Shown here piece after piece: positions 7,708 through 16,104 of a stretch of 64,000 nucleotides of DNA; position 1 is the stretch's first letter; every line of letters begins with the position of its first letter. The notes beneath the pieces were generated by a model. That model was not told where the DNA came from and did not search any database. It was given only the letters and a program-made list of their open reading frames with translations. The stretch is from an uncultured Nocardioides sp. (GTDB lineage Bacteria; Actinomycetota; Actinomycetes; Propionibacteriales; Nocardioidaceae), in contig NZ_CANKZF010000002.1 in the NCBI RefSeq assembly GCF_947488515.1, positions 966,294 through 1,030,293 of the forward strand, in the 5' to 3' direction. Made by a program: the position numbers and the translations under genes.

Positions 7708-8541
7708 ATGGACAGCCCGCGCACACCCACCCGAAGGATCCTGGTCGCCTACGACGGTTCGGCGGACGCCGAGCTCGCCCTCCGATGGGCGGCCGAGGAG
7801 GCTCGCGCCACCGGTCGCGGGCTCCGCGTCGTCACCGTGGACGACGCGATCACGTCGCCGTGGGGTGCAGCCGCGGTGTACCGCGGCGAGGACGTGCTGG
7901 CCGGCGTGGAGGAGCGGTTCGCCGACCTCGACGTCGAGCTGGAGAGCCGCGTCGGCCACGTGACCGGCGAGCTGCTCCGTGCCTCGGTCTCCGACGACCT
8001 CCTGGTGGTCGGCAGCCGGGGGCACGGCCGGGCCGAGGACCTGCTCATCGGCTCGGTCAGCCAGCACCTGGCCCGCCACGCGCCCTGCCCCGTGGTCGTC
8101 GTACGCCCCACCCACAGCACCGACGCCCGCCGCATCGTGGTCGGGGTCGACGGCTCGGCGACGAGCTCGGCCGCCCTGGAGCACGCGTGCCGTCGGGCCG
8201 AGTGGAGCGGCGAGACCGTGGTGGCCCTCCACGCCTGGCGCACGCACGCGCCGTCCACCGACGTGTGGAACAGCGAGCCGCGGGCGCAGGAGGGACTCGC
8301 GCACCGCCAGGTCCTGCTGGCCGAGAGCGTCGCCGGGATGCGGGTCGACCACCCCGACGTGGTGATCGAGCAGGAGGCCGTCCCGGTCGCGCCCGTTCGG
8401 TGCCTGGTGGACGCCTCGCGCGGTGCCTCGTTGGTGGTCGTCGGCTCGCACGGCCTCGGCTTCTTCGGCGGCCTGCTGCTGGGCTCGGTGAGCCAGGCGG
8501 TGCTGCAGCGCGCGGAGTGCCCGGTGGCGGTGGTGCGCTGA
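7708..8541 (+). CDS. tandem-domain universal stress protein (UspA family)
   Basis: The 277-residue protein has two Usp domains, at about residues 8-140 and 145-277. Each ends with an ATP-binding glycine motif: GSRGHGRAEDLLIGSVS in the first and GSHGLGFFGGLLLGSVS in the second. Tandem Usp proteins of this length in actinobacteria bind ATP and are commonly induced by hypoxia. The ATG at 7708 is preferred since the residues before it look non-coding, although GGAGG is only 3 nt away. The DosR-like box at 7636 supports a stress-induced role. Confidence 0.93.
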   Translation: MDSPRTPTRRILVAYDGSADAELALRWAAEEARATGRGLRVVTVDDAITSPWGAAAVYRGEDVLAGVEERFADLDVELESRVGHVTGELLRASVSDDLLVVGSRGHGRAEDLLIGSVSQHLARHAPCPVVVVRPTHSTDARRIVVGVDGSATSSAALEHACRRAEWSGETVVALHAWRTHAPSTDVWNSEPRAQEGLAHRQVLLAESVAGMRVDHPDVVIEQEAVPVAPVRCLVDASRGASLVVVGSHGLGFFGGLLLGSVSQAVLQRAECPVAVVR

Positions 8542-8545
8542 GGGC

Positions 8546-8551
8546 TAGCCT
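8546..8551 (+). promoter_or_regulatory. -10 element, leaderless start of dienelactone hydrolase gene
   Basis: TAGCCT is followed by 6 nt and then the GTG start at 8558. There is no ribosome binding site, which indicates a leaderless mRNA beginning at the start codon. Confidence 0.6.
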
Positions 8552-8557
8552 CGCAGC

Positions 8558-9304
8558 GTGCCCACCCTCACCCTGACCATGCCCGACGGCGAGGCCGAGG
8601 CCCACCTCGCCACCGCACCGGGCGGAGCGCCCGCGCCGGGCGTCCTGTTCGTCATCGACGCGATCGGCCTCCGGCCGCGGATCGAGGAGATGGCCGACCG
8701 GATCGCGTCGTGGGGCTACACCGTGCTGGCCCCCAACGTCTTCCACCGCGACGGCACCGCGGCCGAGCTGGCTCCCCCCACGGACCTGCGGGAGCCCGGT
8801 GCCCGCGAGGCGTTCATGCCCGGCGCGATGGAGCGCGTCAAGGGGCTCACCACCGAGCTGCTCGCCCGCGACCTGCCGGCGTACCTGTCGGCGCTGCGCT
8901 CACGCCCCGAGACCGCCGGGGAGGACGTCGGGGTCACCGGCTACTGCATGGGTGCCCGCATCGCGGTCCGCGCGGCCGGGATGGACCCGCACGTCGTCGC
9001 GGTGGGCGGCTGGCACGGCGGCGGCCTGGTGACCGACGGACCCGACAGCCCGCACCTCGCCCTGGCCACGGCGCGGGCCGCGTTCGCCTTCGGGCACGCC
9101 TCCGACGACCGGTCGATGCCGCCCGAGGCCGTCGCAGCCCTCGGTGCCGCGATGGCAGACGCGGGCCTGATCGCGGTCAACGAGGTCTTCCCGGGCCCCC
9201 ACGGCTACTCCATGGCCGACACGTCGATGTACGACGAGGAGTCCACCGAGCGGCACTTCGAGAGCCTGCGCCGGCTCCTGGGCTCCACCCTCGCGGCCCG
9301 CTGA
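8558..9304 (+). CDS. dienelactone hydrolase family protein
   Basis: A 248-residue alpha/beta hydrolase. The nucleophile is Cys130 in GYCMGAR, as in carboxymethylenebutenolidase, and the other triad residues are probably in FGHASDD (Asp) and GPHGYS (His). The usual reaction is opening a lactone ring in aromatic degradation, but no such pathway genes are near, so the substrate is open. The GTG start at 8558 sits directly after a -10 element, suggesting leaderless translation. Confidence 0.9.
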   Translation: MPTLTLTMPDGEAEAHLATAPGGAPAPGVLFVIDAIGLRPRIEEMADRIASWGYTVLAPNVFHRDGTAAELAPPTDLREPGAREAFMPGAMERVKGLTTELLARDLPAYLSALRSRPETAGEDVGVTGYCMGARIAVRAAGMDPHVVAVGGWHGGGLVTDGPDSPHLALATARAAFAFGHASDDRSMPPEAVAALGAAMADAGLIAVNEVFPGPHGYSMADTSMYDEESTERHFESLRRLLGSTLAAR

Positions 9305-9328
9305 GCGGCGGGCGCGCCCGGACGACCC

Positions 9329-10453
9329 CTAGATGTGCACCGTGGGCGGTGTCCAGTCCCGCCGGTTGGCGACCACGTCGTTGGCGTAGGACTCCAGGCC
9401 CTGGTGCGCGAAGGTGCCGGCGTCGGCCGGCGGCTCGGTGCGCAGGCCGTCGAGCGCCTTGCCCATCTCCTCGGCGATCCGCTTGAGGTCGTTGAGGAAG
9501 CCGTTGTGGATCTCGGAGGCGGTGGCGGCGCTGAGCACCTCCATCTCGATGCTCTTGTCCGGGATGATGTAGGTGACCAGGCCCGTGACCAGGCTGACGC
9601 CGCCGCTCACCGCGGCCGCGGGCGGGAACAGGGCGACCAGCCCGGTGACGGTGCTGACGTGGCCGAGGATGTCCTTGGCGCCGCTGTTGTCCGTCATCGC
9701 CCCCGTCGGCCAGGCGCCGCTCCGGTCCTTCCACGCCTGCCACTGCTGGAGCGCCTCCGTGACCCGGTCACGGCACTTCTCGGTCGCCTCGAGCATGTTG
9801 GTCTGGTAGTCGGAGAGGCAGGCTCCCACCTGGGCACTGGAGGACGCCAGACGGGCAGCGGCGTGGAGGTAGAGGCTGCACTTGTCATTGACGTCGTTCC
9901 AGAAGTCGTAGAACGACTCCGAGCTCCGGGAGGTCGCCGGCCAGTGCTGGCGCAGGTCGGCGAGCCACTGCGGCGCCTCGGGGTCGTCGGGGCTGGTCCA
10001 CCCGGCGCCCGGCTCGAGCTGCCCGGCCAGCCACCGCGTCAGGTCGCTCAGCGCCTGCACGGGTGCTTCCATCGCCGAGGGGTCCGGCTCCCAGACGTCC
10101 TGGCTCGCGCTGCGGTAGACCGTGGGCACGGCGCTGTTCACCCAGCTGTCGTGGCTCTGGTTCCACGTCGTCGTGAGGGCCTCCTGCATGAGCCGCTCGC
10201 GGTCGGCGTTGGTCACCGTCTGCTCGTACCAGTCGGGGTGCGTGGGGTGCATCGCGACGTAGAGCGCCTGCGTCTCCCACGGGTGCGACCCCGGGATCTT
10301 GAAGTAGCCCGGCTCGTGGCACCACCCGTCCTCGACGTGACGGTTCTGCTCGCTGTCGAACAGGTCGGCGCACGCCTCGTTGCCCTCCAGCTCGCCGATG
10401 CCGTCGACGATCTCCGTGAAGAGGGGGTCCAGCTGCTCGATCAGGCCGCTCAC
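9329..10453 (-). CDS. uncharacterised 374-residue helical protein, partner of a small helical protein
   Basis: I do not recognise this protein. It is mostly predicted helix, with many Trp and acidic residues, a few Cys, and one strongly hydrophobic stretch at about residues 270-305 (TGLVALFPPAAAVSGG, then LVTGLVTYIIP). There is no signal peptide. It follows a 120-residue helical protein with only 1 bp between stop and start, so the pair is coupled. Small-helical plus larger helical/hydrophobic pairs are typical of type VII (WXG100/EspC-like) clients, but no EccC or other secretion gene is present here. It ends convergently with the dienelactone hydrolase gene. Confidence 0.75.
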   Translation of the reverse strand: MSGLIEQLDPLFTEIVDGIGELEGNEACADLFDSEQNRHVEDGWCHEPGYFKIPGSHPWETQALYVAMHPTHPDWYEQTVTNADRERLMQEALTTTWNQSHDSWVNSAVPTVYRSASQDVWEPDPSAMEAPVQALSDLTRWLAGQLEPGAGWTSPDDPEAPQWLADLRQHWPATSRSSESFYDFWNDVNDKCSLYLHAAARLASSSAQVGACLSDYQTNMLEATEKCRDRVTEALQQWQAWKDRSGAWPTGAMTDNSGAKDILGHVSTVTGLVALFPPAAAVSGGVSLVTGLVTYIIPDKSIEMEVLSAATASEIHNGFLNDLKRIAEEMGKALDGLRTEPPADAGTFAHQGLESYANDVVANRRDWTPPTVHI

Positions 10454-10454
10454 C

Positions 10455-10817
10455 TCACACCTCCGGAGCGGTGGGCTCGGGGGCGAGCTCGGGGTCGCCG
10501 ACGTACTGCTGGTGCTGGGCGAACCACGCCTCGGCGTCCGCGTCGACGGCCACGAAGTCGTCGGCGATCGCGTCGAGCGCCGTGGCGCTGTCGTTGAAGG
10601 TCCGGACCATCGACCGCAGGTGGACGAAGAGCTCGACCGACAGGTCGGCGAGGTCACCCGCGACCGGGTGGTTGCCGGCGAGTGCGAGCTGGGCCACGAT
10701 CGGGTCGATCGCCCCCGACGTGGCGTCCGCGCGTGCGGAGAAGTCCGCGGCCTTCGCGGGCAGGACGTCGTGGGCCGCCTGGTAGATGGCGCCCATCTTC
10801 ATCTCGATCACGGTCAT
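10455..10817 (-). CDS. small helical protein, possibly EspC/WXG100-like
   Basis: A 120-residue protein with a good ribosome binding site (GAAGGGG) before the ATG at 10817. It reads as two long helices around a turn near residue 50 (LALAGNHPVAG), and the second helix ends in a pattern similar to type VII targets (ATALDAIADDFVAVDAD). No WXG motif is seen, so the assignment to EspC-like proteins is only a suggestion. It is followed after 1 bp by the 374-residue protein, with which it probably forms a complex. Confidence 0.75.
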   Translation of the reverse strand: MTVIEMKMGAIYQAAHDVLPAKAADFSARADATSGAIDPIVAQLALAGNHPVAGDLADLSVELFVHLRSMVRTFNDSATALDAIADDFVAVDADAEAWFAQHQQYVGDPELAPEPTAPEV

Positions 10818-10911
10818 GTGGTCCCCTTCGTCACTCCCCGGCTGGTACGCCACTGCTACCCAGACGCGACCGGGCGAAACCAGCTGGGCGCCGTGAGGCA
10901 GGATCGTGCGC

Positions 10912-11763
10912 GTGAAGCCCGTCGTCTCCTACGCCCTCCCGCTCGCGCTGGCCGGCACCCTGCTGGCCGGCTGCAGCTCGGGGGAGAGCGATGCCGACGG
11001 CCAGGTCGAGGCGGGCCACACCCACGCGCCGGGCCAGGGCCACACGTCGCTCGCCGTCGGCGACGGCACCCGCGTCAGCGAGGTCGGCTACTCGCTCGCC
11101 GGCCTGCAGGTCCGCGAGCAGCCCGACGGCATCGGTGAGCTGCGCTTCCGCATCGACGACCACGAGGGCGAGCCGGTCACCGACTACGTCGAGGAGCTCA
11201 CCAAGGAGCTGCACCTCTACGTCGTCAACGACGACCTGACCGTGTTCCGCCACCTGCACCCCACCCGCGACGAGGACGGCAGCTGGACGGCGCCCTTCGA
11301 CGTGCCGGACGCCGGCGGCTACCGGGTCGTCACGGAGTTCATCGCCGTCGACGAGGGCGGCAACGGCGACCACGTCGTGCTGGGCCGCCCGCTCGCCCTC
11401 CCGCCGGGCGACCCGGGCGACACCGCCGCCGAGGACCGGGCGGTCTCGGTGTCGGTGACCGAGGCCCCCACGACGGGACCCAACGGCGAGCTGCGCCTCG
11501 TCGTGCGCGACGCCGCCCGCCGGCCGGTCGAGCTCGGCACCTACCTCGGCGCCTACGCCCACGTCACCGGCTTCCACCGCGAGACCGGGGCGATGGTGCA
11601 CCTGCACCCGCTCGGTCCGCCCGAGGTCACCCAGGCCGGCTCCGAGCTGACGTTCCACGCCGAGATCCCCGAGCCCGGCGACTACCGCCTGTTCGCGCAG
11701 GTGCGCGTGGACGACTTCCTGCACACGGTGCCGGTGGAGCTCACGGTTCGACAGTCAGCGTGA
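10912..11763 (+). CDS. His-rich lipoprotein, probable copper-handling protein
   Basis: Signal peptide with lipobox LLAG-Cys (Cys21 when the GTG at 10912 is used). The mature protein carries clustered histidines (HTHAPGQGH, FRHLHP, VHLHP) and beta-rich repeats, suggesting an extracytoplasmic metal chaperone. It converges with and overlaps the CopC-CopD gene by 23 bp (11741-11763), supporting a shared copper role. The start at 10912 is preferred over the GTG at 10906 because CAGGAT at 10899-10904 lies 7 nt before it, the leaderless spacing seen throughout this window. Function is inferred. Confidence 0.82.
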   Translation: MKPVVSYALPLALAGTLLAGCSSGESDADGQVEAGHTHAPGQGHTSLAVGDGTRVSEVGYSLAGLQVREQPDGIGELRFRIDDHEGEPVTDYVEELTKELHLYVVNDDLTVFRHLHPTRDEDGSWTAPFDVPDAGGYRVVTEFIAVDEGGNGDHVVLGRPLALPPGDPGDTAAEDRAVSVSVTEAPTTGPNGELRLVVRDAARRPVELGTYLGAYAHVTGFHRETGAMVHLHPLGPPEVTQAGSELTFHAEIPEPGDYRLFAQVRVDDFLHTVPVELTVRQSA

Positions 11764-13432
11764 CCGTCGTGACCGGGTTGTCGAAGCGGCCCAGCTCCAG
11801 ACCGACCTGCACCTCCCACTCGCCGGCGCGCGGCACCACGACCTCGCCCCGGTAGGTGCCCGCGGCGATCGGCCGCACCACGACCGTGCCGAGGTCGAGG
11901 CCCTCGGTGCGCAGCGTGACCACCGGGTTCGCAGGTGGGTCGTACGGCTCGCCCGCGGCGTCCTGCACCTGCACCAGCAGCGTGTTGGAGCCCGTACGCC
12001 GTGGGTCCATCACCGCCAGCACGCGGAGGTCGCCGGCCGTGGCGACGCCGACCCCGGTCGTGCCGGACTCGGCCGTGACGGGCGCCGGGCGGGGTGACTG
12101 GTTGACCAGGAACCCGGTGACCCCGAGGAGGACGACGAGCAGCACCGCCTCGACCCGGACGGTGCGGGTGACGGCTGCTGCGGCGGCCTCGCGGTCGCCG
12201 AAGCCGGCAGCGCGCTCGACGGCGGGCAGGGTGCGCCAGCGGTTCCAGCCGCCGAGCGCCGCGACCAGCAGCGCGATCGCGACCTTGGTGAGCAGCAGCC
12301 AGCCGTAGCGGGTCTGCACCAGACCGGACCATGAGCCGACGATGCGCCAGGCGAGGAAGGTGCCGGTGGCAGCGACCGCCAGCAGCAGCCCGCCGGCGAG
12401 GGTCGAGAAGCGGGCGAGCGTGGTGGCCGCGAGGACCTCTCGTCCGGCGAGCGCCCGCAGCGACACCACCAGCCCGACGAGCCCGCCGAGCCACGTCGCA
12501 CCCGCCAGCAGGTGGAGGACGTCGGCCGCGACCAGCAGGGGCGTGGGGGAGAAGGCGCGGGTGTGCCCGACCAGGGACGGTCCGACGAGCGCCACCACGG
12601 CGCCGCCGACCAGCAGCCAGCCGCGCGTGCGGTCCGGCGGAGCGGCCGAGCACGACCAGGCCGCCACGCCCAGCCCGACCAGCACCAGCAGGGCGCTCAG
12701 CAGCTCGTTGCCGACCAGTCCGGGGTCGAACGCCGACACGACGTCGGTGAGCTCGAGCCCCTGGCCGTAGACCGATGCGACGGGGACCTGCAGGACGATG
12801 CCGGCGGCGCCCGCCCCGGCGGCGTACCGCAGCAGCCGACGCAGCCGGGCACGCGTCTCGGTGCCGGCCCACGCGCGGGGGAGGACCAGGGCGAGGAAGA
12901 GGGCAAGACCCGCCGCGAGCAGCAGCCCGACGTAGGTGACGACCGTGACGACGTCGCGGACGACGGTCACCGCGGTCGAGGAGCTCTGTGGCTCGGGCGC
13001 CGCTGTCACAGACGCGGAGGGTGCGCCCACCGAGAAGGTGAGCGCGCCCGAGATGGGGTGGCCGTCGCCGGAGAGCACGTTCCACGACACGACGTAGGTG
13101 CCGTCGGCGAGGTCGGCCGCGCCGGTGAGGTCGACGGTCACCTCCGTGCCGCTGGAGCCGGCGGTCGAGCCGACCTCGTCGCCCGCCGCGTCGTAGACGG
13201 CGATCTCCTGCGACGTCAGCCGCACCGGCTCGTTGAAGGTCAGCGTGACGGTGTCGGGGGCCGTCTCCAGGACGGAGCCCTCGGCCGGGTCGGTGGCGAT
13301 CAGCTCGGCGTGCGCCGAGGCGGGTGCGGCCCCGAGCACGACGAGCGCGAGCGCGACCAGCGCGACGCCGACCCGCGCCCACCCCGGGGGGAGGGACAGG
13401 GGCCGCCGCGCCGGTCGCGCCGCGGAGGTCAC
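11741..13432 (-). CDS. CopC-CopD fusion copper-uptake protein
   Basis: The 563-residue protein starts at a GTG (13432) that overlaps the stop of the upstream YcnI gene (GTGA). A signal peptide ends at about residue 40 with mature N-terminal His41 (SA-HAELIATDPAEG), the copper ligand of CopC. The CopC beta-domain covers about 41-140, followed by about eight membrane segments of CopD, and an extracytoplasmic YtkA-like C-terminal domain (about 460-563, VQDAAGEPYDPP). CopCD proteins bind periplasmic or extracytoplasmic copper and move it into the cell. It forms an operon with the YcnI gene. Confidence 0.92.
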   Translation of the reverse strand: MTSAARPARRPLSLPPGWARVGVALVALALVVLGAAPASAHAELIATDPAEGSVLETAPDTVTLTFNEPVRLTSQEIAVYDAAGDEVGSTAGSSGTEVTVDLTGAADLADGTYVVSWNVLSGDGHPISGALTFSVGAPSASVTAAPEPQSSSTAVTVVRDVVTVVTYVGLLLAAGLALFLALVLPRAWAGTETRARLRRLLRYAAGAGAAGIVLQVPVASVYGQGLELTDVVSAFDPGLVGNELLSALLVLVGLGVAAWSCSAAPPDRTRGWLLVGGAVVALVGPSLVGHTRAFSPTPLLVAADVLHLLAGATWLGGLVGLVVSLRALAGREVLAATTLARFSTLAGGLLLAVAATGTFLAWRIVGSWSGLVQTRYGWLLLTKVAIALLVAALGGWNRWRTLPAVERAAGFGDREAAAAAVTRTVRVEAVLLVVLLGVTGFLVNQSPRPAPVTAESGTTGVGVATAGDLRVLAVMDPRRTGSNTLLVQVQDAAGEPYDPPANPVVTLRTEGLDLGTVVVRPIAAGTYRGEVVVPRAGEWEVQVGLELGRFDNPVTTVTLTVEP

Positions 13433-14172
13433 GACGACGAGCGGGTCCGGGCCAGGGCGAGACCGCCGGCGGCCAGGCCGAGCAGGCCTGCCACGAGACC
13501 GGCCCACCCGAGGGCCGAGGAGGAGTCGCCAGCGTCGTCGGCCGACGCATCGGCGGACGCGTCGGTGTCGTCAGACTCGGCGGCGTCGTCCGATGCGGGC
13601 TCGGCGGACGCGTCGTCATCGTGGCCGCCGGCCTCGGCCGCCACGATCTCGAACGACGGTGCGGGGCTCTCGAGCTCCTCGGCGTCCTGGCCGTCGGCCG
13701 GGACCTCGGTCCAGCCGGTCTCGCCCTTCTGGCAGGTCTGGATCGTCGGGAAGCTCAGGGTCTCGCCCTCGGCGTCCGGCAGCTGGAAGGACAGCTCGAA
13801 GGTGTCGCGCTCGCCGTCGGGCAGCGGCGTGCTGGCGGTGTAGACGATCGACGCGGTGCGCTCGGTCACCTCGTTGCCGTGGGCGTCGGCCACCGGCTCG
13901 TCGAGCTTCTCGATCGTCTTCTCGACGTCGTAGTAGGGGTTGCGGCTCGGGGTCACCGAGAGCACCGACTCCGGGACCTGGATCTCGATCTTCGTGGTGG
14001 GGGAGCCCTCGCAGCCGTGGCCGACGCTGAACGTGACGACGGTGTAGGCGCCCGCCGCAGCGGTCGACGGCGTGGCGGTGACGTGCGCGCCCGCCGGGGA
14101 GGCGAGCGAGAGGGCGATGGCGGCGCTGGCGGCCGGGAAGGCGCCGAGGCGTGCGAGCGTGCGGATGGACAT
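13429..14172 (-). CDS. ycnI: YcnI family copper-binding protein (DUF1775)
   Basis: A 247-residue secreted and membrane-anchored protein. The signal peptide ends at SPAGA, leaving His30 as the mature N-terminus (HVTATPS), the copper-binding residue of YcnI/DUF1775. The beta-sandwich domain continues to about residue 180, followed by an acidic Asp/Ala/Ser-rich linker and a C-terminal membrane helix (LGWAGLVAGLLGLAAGGLALA) with a basic tail. The gene overlaps the CopC-CopD gene by 4 bp, the normal genomic partner of YcnI. Confidence 0.93.
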   Translation of the reverse strand: MSIRTLARLGAFPAASAAIALSLASPAGAHVTATPSTAAAGAYTVVTFSVGHGCEGSPTTKIEIQVPESVLSVTPSRNPYYDVEKTIEKLDEPVADAHGNEVTERTASIVYTASTPLPDGERDTFELSFQLPDAEGETLSFPTIQTCQKGETGWTEVPADGQDAEELESPAPSFEIVAAEAGGHDDDASAEPASDDAAESDDTDASADASADDAGDSSSALGWAGLVAGLLGLAAGGLALARTRSSS

Positions 14173-14232
14173 GTCTCTCCTGGGTGTGGTGCGGGATCTG
14201 GGGTCGCATGGACCACCCGAGCCCGGACGGGC

Positions 14233-14769
14233 TCAGGCGGACAGGACCGCCAGCGGCGGACCGCGCCGCGGGGAGACGAGCAGGAGGACGAGCGAGGACC
14301 GCGTGGCGCCGGACGGCCGGCGCGGCACGTGGGTGCGGACCGGGACGGCCGGGTGCGCGTGGACCGAGACGGCGTACGACGCCGCGAGCCGGCCGGCCCA
14401 CCACAGCACGGCGGTCAGCAGGGTGACGAAGGCGTGGGCACCGACCATCTGCCACGACCAGCCCGGGTCGGGGGCCGCCGCGGCGGCGTGGTCGTGGGAC
14501 GGCACGAGGCCGAACGACTCGTGCACCCCGAGCTGGGCCGCGGCCACCGCGGGCAGCAGCGCCCACCCGGGCACGTCGCGCCGGAAGACCAGCACGCTCG
14601 CGCCGAGGACCACGGCGGCGACCAGCGTCAGCCCGGGTCCGGTGGGCACGTCACCGCCGGCCCAGGTGTGGGCGGTGGTGGCGCCGGTGACGGCGACGGT
14701 CGTCGCCGCCACGGCGCGGGCGAGGGCGTACGGCGCACGCGCGCGCACCACCCTCGCCTCCCAGGTCAC
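14233..14769 (-). CDS. small multi-pass membrane protein in copper gene group
   Basis: A 178-residue protein with about four hydrophobic segments (for example GLTLVAAVVLGASVLVF, then WALLPAVAAAQLG) and several His residues around them (HESFG, SHDHAA, HAFVTLL). It lies upstream of the YcnI/CopCD operon on the same strand, separated by 60 bp. Position and histidines suggest a copper-linked role, but no family was recognised with certainty. Confidence 0.7.
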   Translation of the reverse strand: MTWEARVVRARAPYALARAVAATTVAVTGATTAHTWAGGDVPTGPGLTLVAAVVLGASVLVFRRDVPGWALLPAVAAAQLGVHESFGLVPSHDHAAAAAPDPGWSWQMVGAHAFVTLLTAVLWWAGRLAASYAVSVHAHPAVPVRTHVPRRPSGATRSSLVLLLVSPRRGPPLAVLSA

Positions 14770-14811
14770 CGGCCCATCGTCCCAGACGGGACCGCCCGGC
14801 GGGTGGCTGGT

Positions 14812-15237
14812 CTACCAGCCGTGCGACTTCCCGTGGCGCCGGTAGTCGGCGCGTCCCGGCGGGGGCGGTGCCCACGGACCGCGACGGCGGTGCGCGAACC
14901 ACATCAGCGGGAAGATCAGCAGGAACAGCGGCGCGTCAGCGATCACGCTCAGCACGATCAGGAAGGCCAGCACCGGCAGCAGCGGGAACTTGCGTCGCGA
15001 ACCGGGCCTGCCGGGTGACCGCGCGATCGTGCGCGGCGGCGGCGCGGCCTGCGGGCGGGGCAGGTCGCTGAAGAGCACCGCCAGGTCGGCGCGGGTCCGT
15101 GCCGTCCAGATGGCGTCCAGCCGCTCGTCGTACTCCTCGTGCTCGAGGCGTCCGTCGGCGTAGTGCATCGCGAGGTCGGCCATCGCGCGCTCGCGGTCGC
15201 TGTCGGCGATCCGCATGCGCGGATCGGGCGCGTTCAT
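14812..15237 (-). CDS. DUF1707/SHOCT-like membrane protein
   Basis: A 141-residue protein. The N-terminal 55 residues match DUF1707 (RIADSDRERAMADLAMHYADG then LEHEEYDERLDAIW), a small helical oligomerisation-type domain common in actinobacteria. A hydrophobic C-terminal half follows (VLAFLIVLSVIADAPLFLLI). The start overlaps the end of the PadR gene by 4 bp (ATGA), so it is co-transcribed and probably controlled by that regulator. Biochemical function unknown. Confidence 0.88.
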   Translation of the reverse strand: MNAPDPRMRIADSDRERAMADLAMHYADGRLEHEEYDERLDAIWTARTRADLAVLFSDLPRPQAAPPPRTIARSPGRPGSRRKFPLLPVLAFLIVLSVIADAPLFLLIFPLMWFAHRRRGPWAPPPPGRADYRRHGKSHGW

Positions 15238-15962
15238 CGCTCGCCGTCCCGTCCGTCCGCGAGGATGCCGTAGAGCCGGCGGCGGGTGTCGACGAGTGCG
15301 TCGAGGGCGGCCTTCTTCTGCTGCTCCGAGCCCTGGGTGGCGAGCTGCCAGACGGCGCTGACGACCTGCCCGATCTCGCTCTTGATGTCGGCGTGGCCGG
15401 AGGGCTGCTCCGAGGGGACCTCCTCGGTGCGGGCGAAAGGCGCCCACACGGCGGCGAGGTCGGTGCCGTTCTCCTCGGCCCAGGCGGCGCCCGAGTCGGT
15501 GAGCCGGATCGTGCGCCGCCCACGCTCGTCGTCGGACTCCACGAGGCCCTCGTCCTGCAGCTGCTGGATGGTCGGGTAGACCGAGCCGGGGGAGGGGCGC
15601 CACTCGCCGTTGCTGAGCTCGGCGATCTCCTGGATCACCTGGTAGCCGTTGATCGACTCGTCGGCCTTCCGGGCACGGTGCAGCACGTCGATGATCGCGG
15701 TGCGGACGTCACCGCGGCGCACCCGCGGTCCGCGCTGCGTCGGCCGCTGCGGGGCGAACGCGTTGCCGAAGATCTCGCCGAGCCACGGCGGGGGACCGCC
15801 GGCGCGGCGGCCGCGGCCGCCACCGGAGAGGGCCTGGCCCCAGCTGGTCCAGTCGTTGCCGGGCGGGCGGCGGTAGTCGCGCTCGCTCCGGTCGCCGCCG
15901 GCGTTGCTCGTGTTGTCGTCGTTGTTCCCGGGCCAGTCGGCTCCGGGCCATTGGTGTCCCAT
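15234..15962 (-). CDS. PadR family transcriptional regulator
   Basis: The 242-residue protein has a disordered N-terminus rich in Gly, Asn and Arg (about 1-75). A PadR winged helix follows at about 80-165: VRTAIIDVLHRA, SINGYQVIQEIAE, SPGSVYPTIQQLQDEGLV. A C-terminal helical region provides dimerisation. The ATG at 15962 has a GAGGAG ribosome binding site. An 18-bp palindrome upstream overlaps the expected -35 region, consistent with autorepression. The operon includes the DUF1707 gene. Confidence 0.92.
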   Translation of the reverse strand: MGHQWPGADWPGNNDDNTSNAGGDRSERDYRRPPGNDWTSWGQALSGGGRGRRAGGPPPWLGEIFGNAFAPQRPTQRGPRVRRGDVRTAIIDVLHRARKADESINGYQVIQEIAELSNGEWRPSPGSVYPTIQQLQDEGLVESDDERGRRTIRLTDSGAAWAEENGTDLAAVWAPFARTEEVPSEQPSGHADIKSEIGQVVSAVWQLATQGSEQQKKAALDALVDTRRRLYGILADGRDGER

Positions 15963-16014
15963 GGGGTGCTCCTCGGTGTCTGTGGAGCGGTACGTCGTGA
16001 ACTATCGGTGACGT

Positions 16015-16032
16015 ATCGCGATATATCGCGAT
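16015..16032. promoter_or_regulatory. 18-bp palindromic operator of PadR operon
   Basis: ATCGCGATATATCGCGAT is a perfect inverted repeat. On the minus strand a -10-like GATAGT lies at 16001-16006, so the palindrome covers the -35 position, as expected for a PadR-type autorepressor site. Confidence 0.65.
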
Positions 16033-16104
16033 CGTACGCCGAGGTCGAGGCGCGGACAAGGGAGGTCTCGTCGTGGCGCGCGAGGGTCGAGCAGGGGACG
16101 GCGC

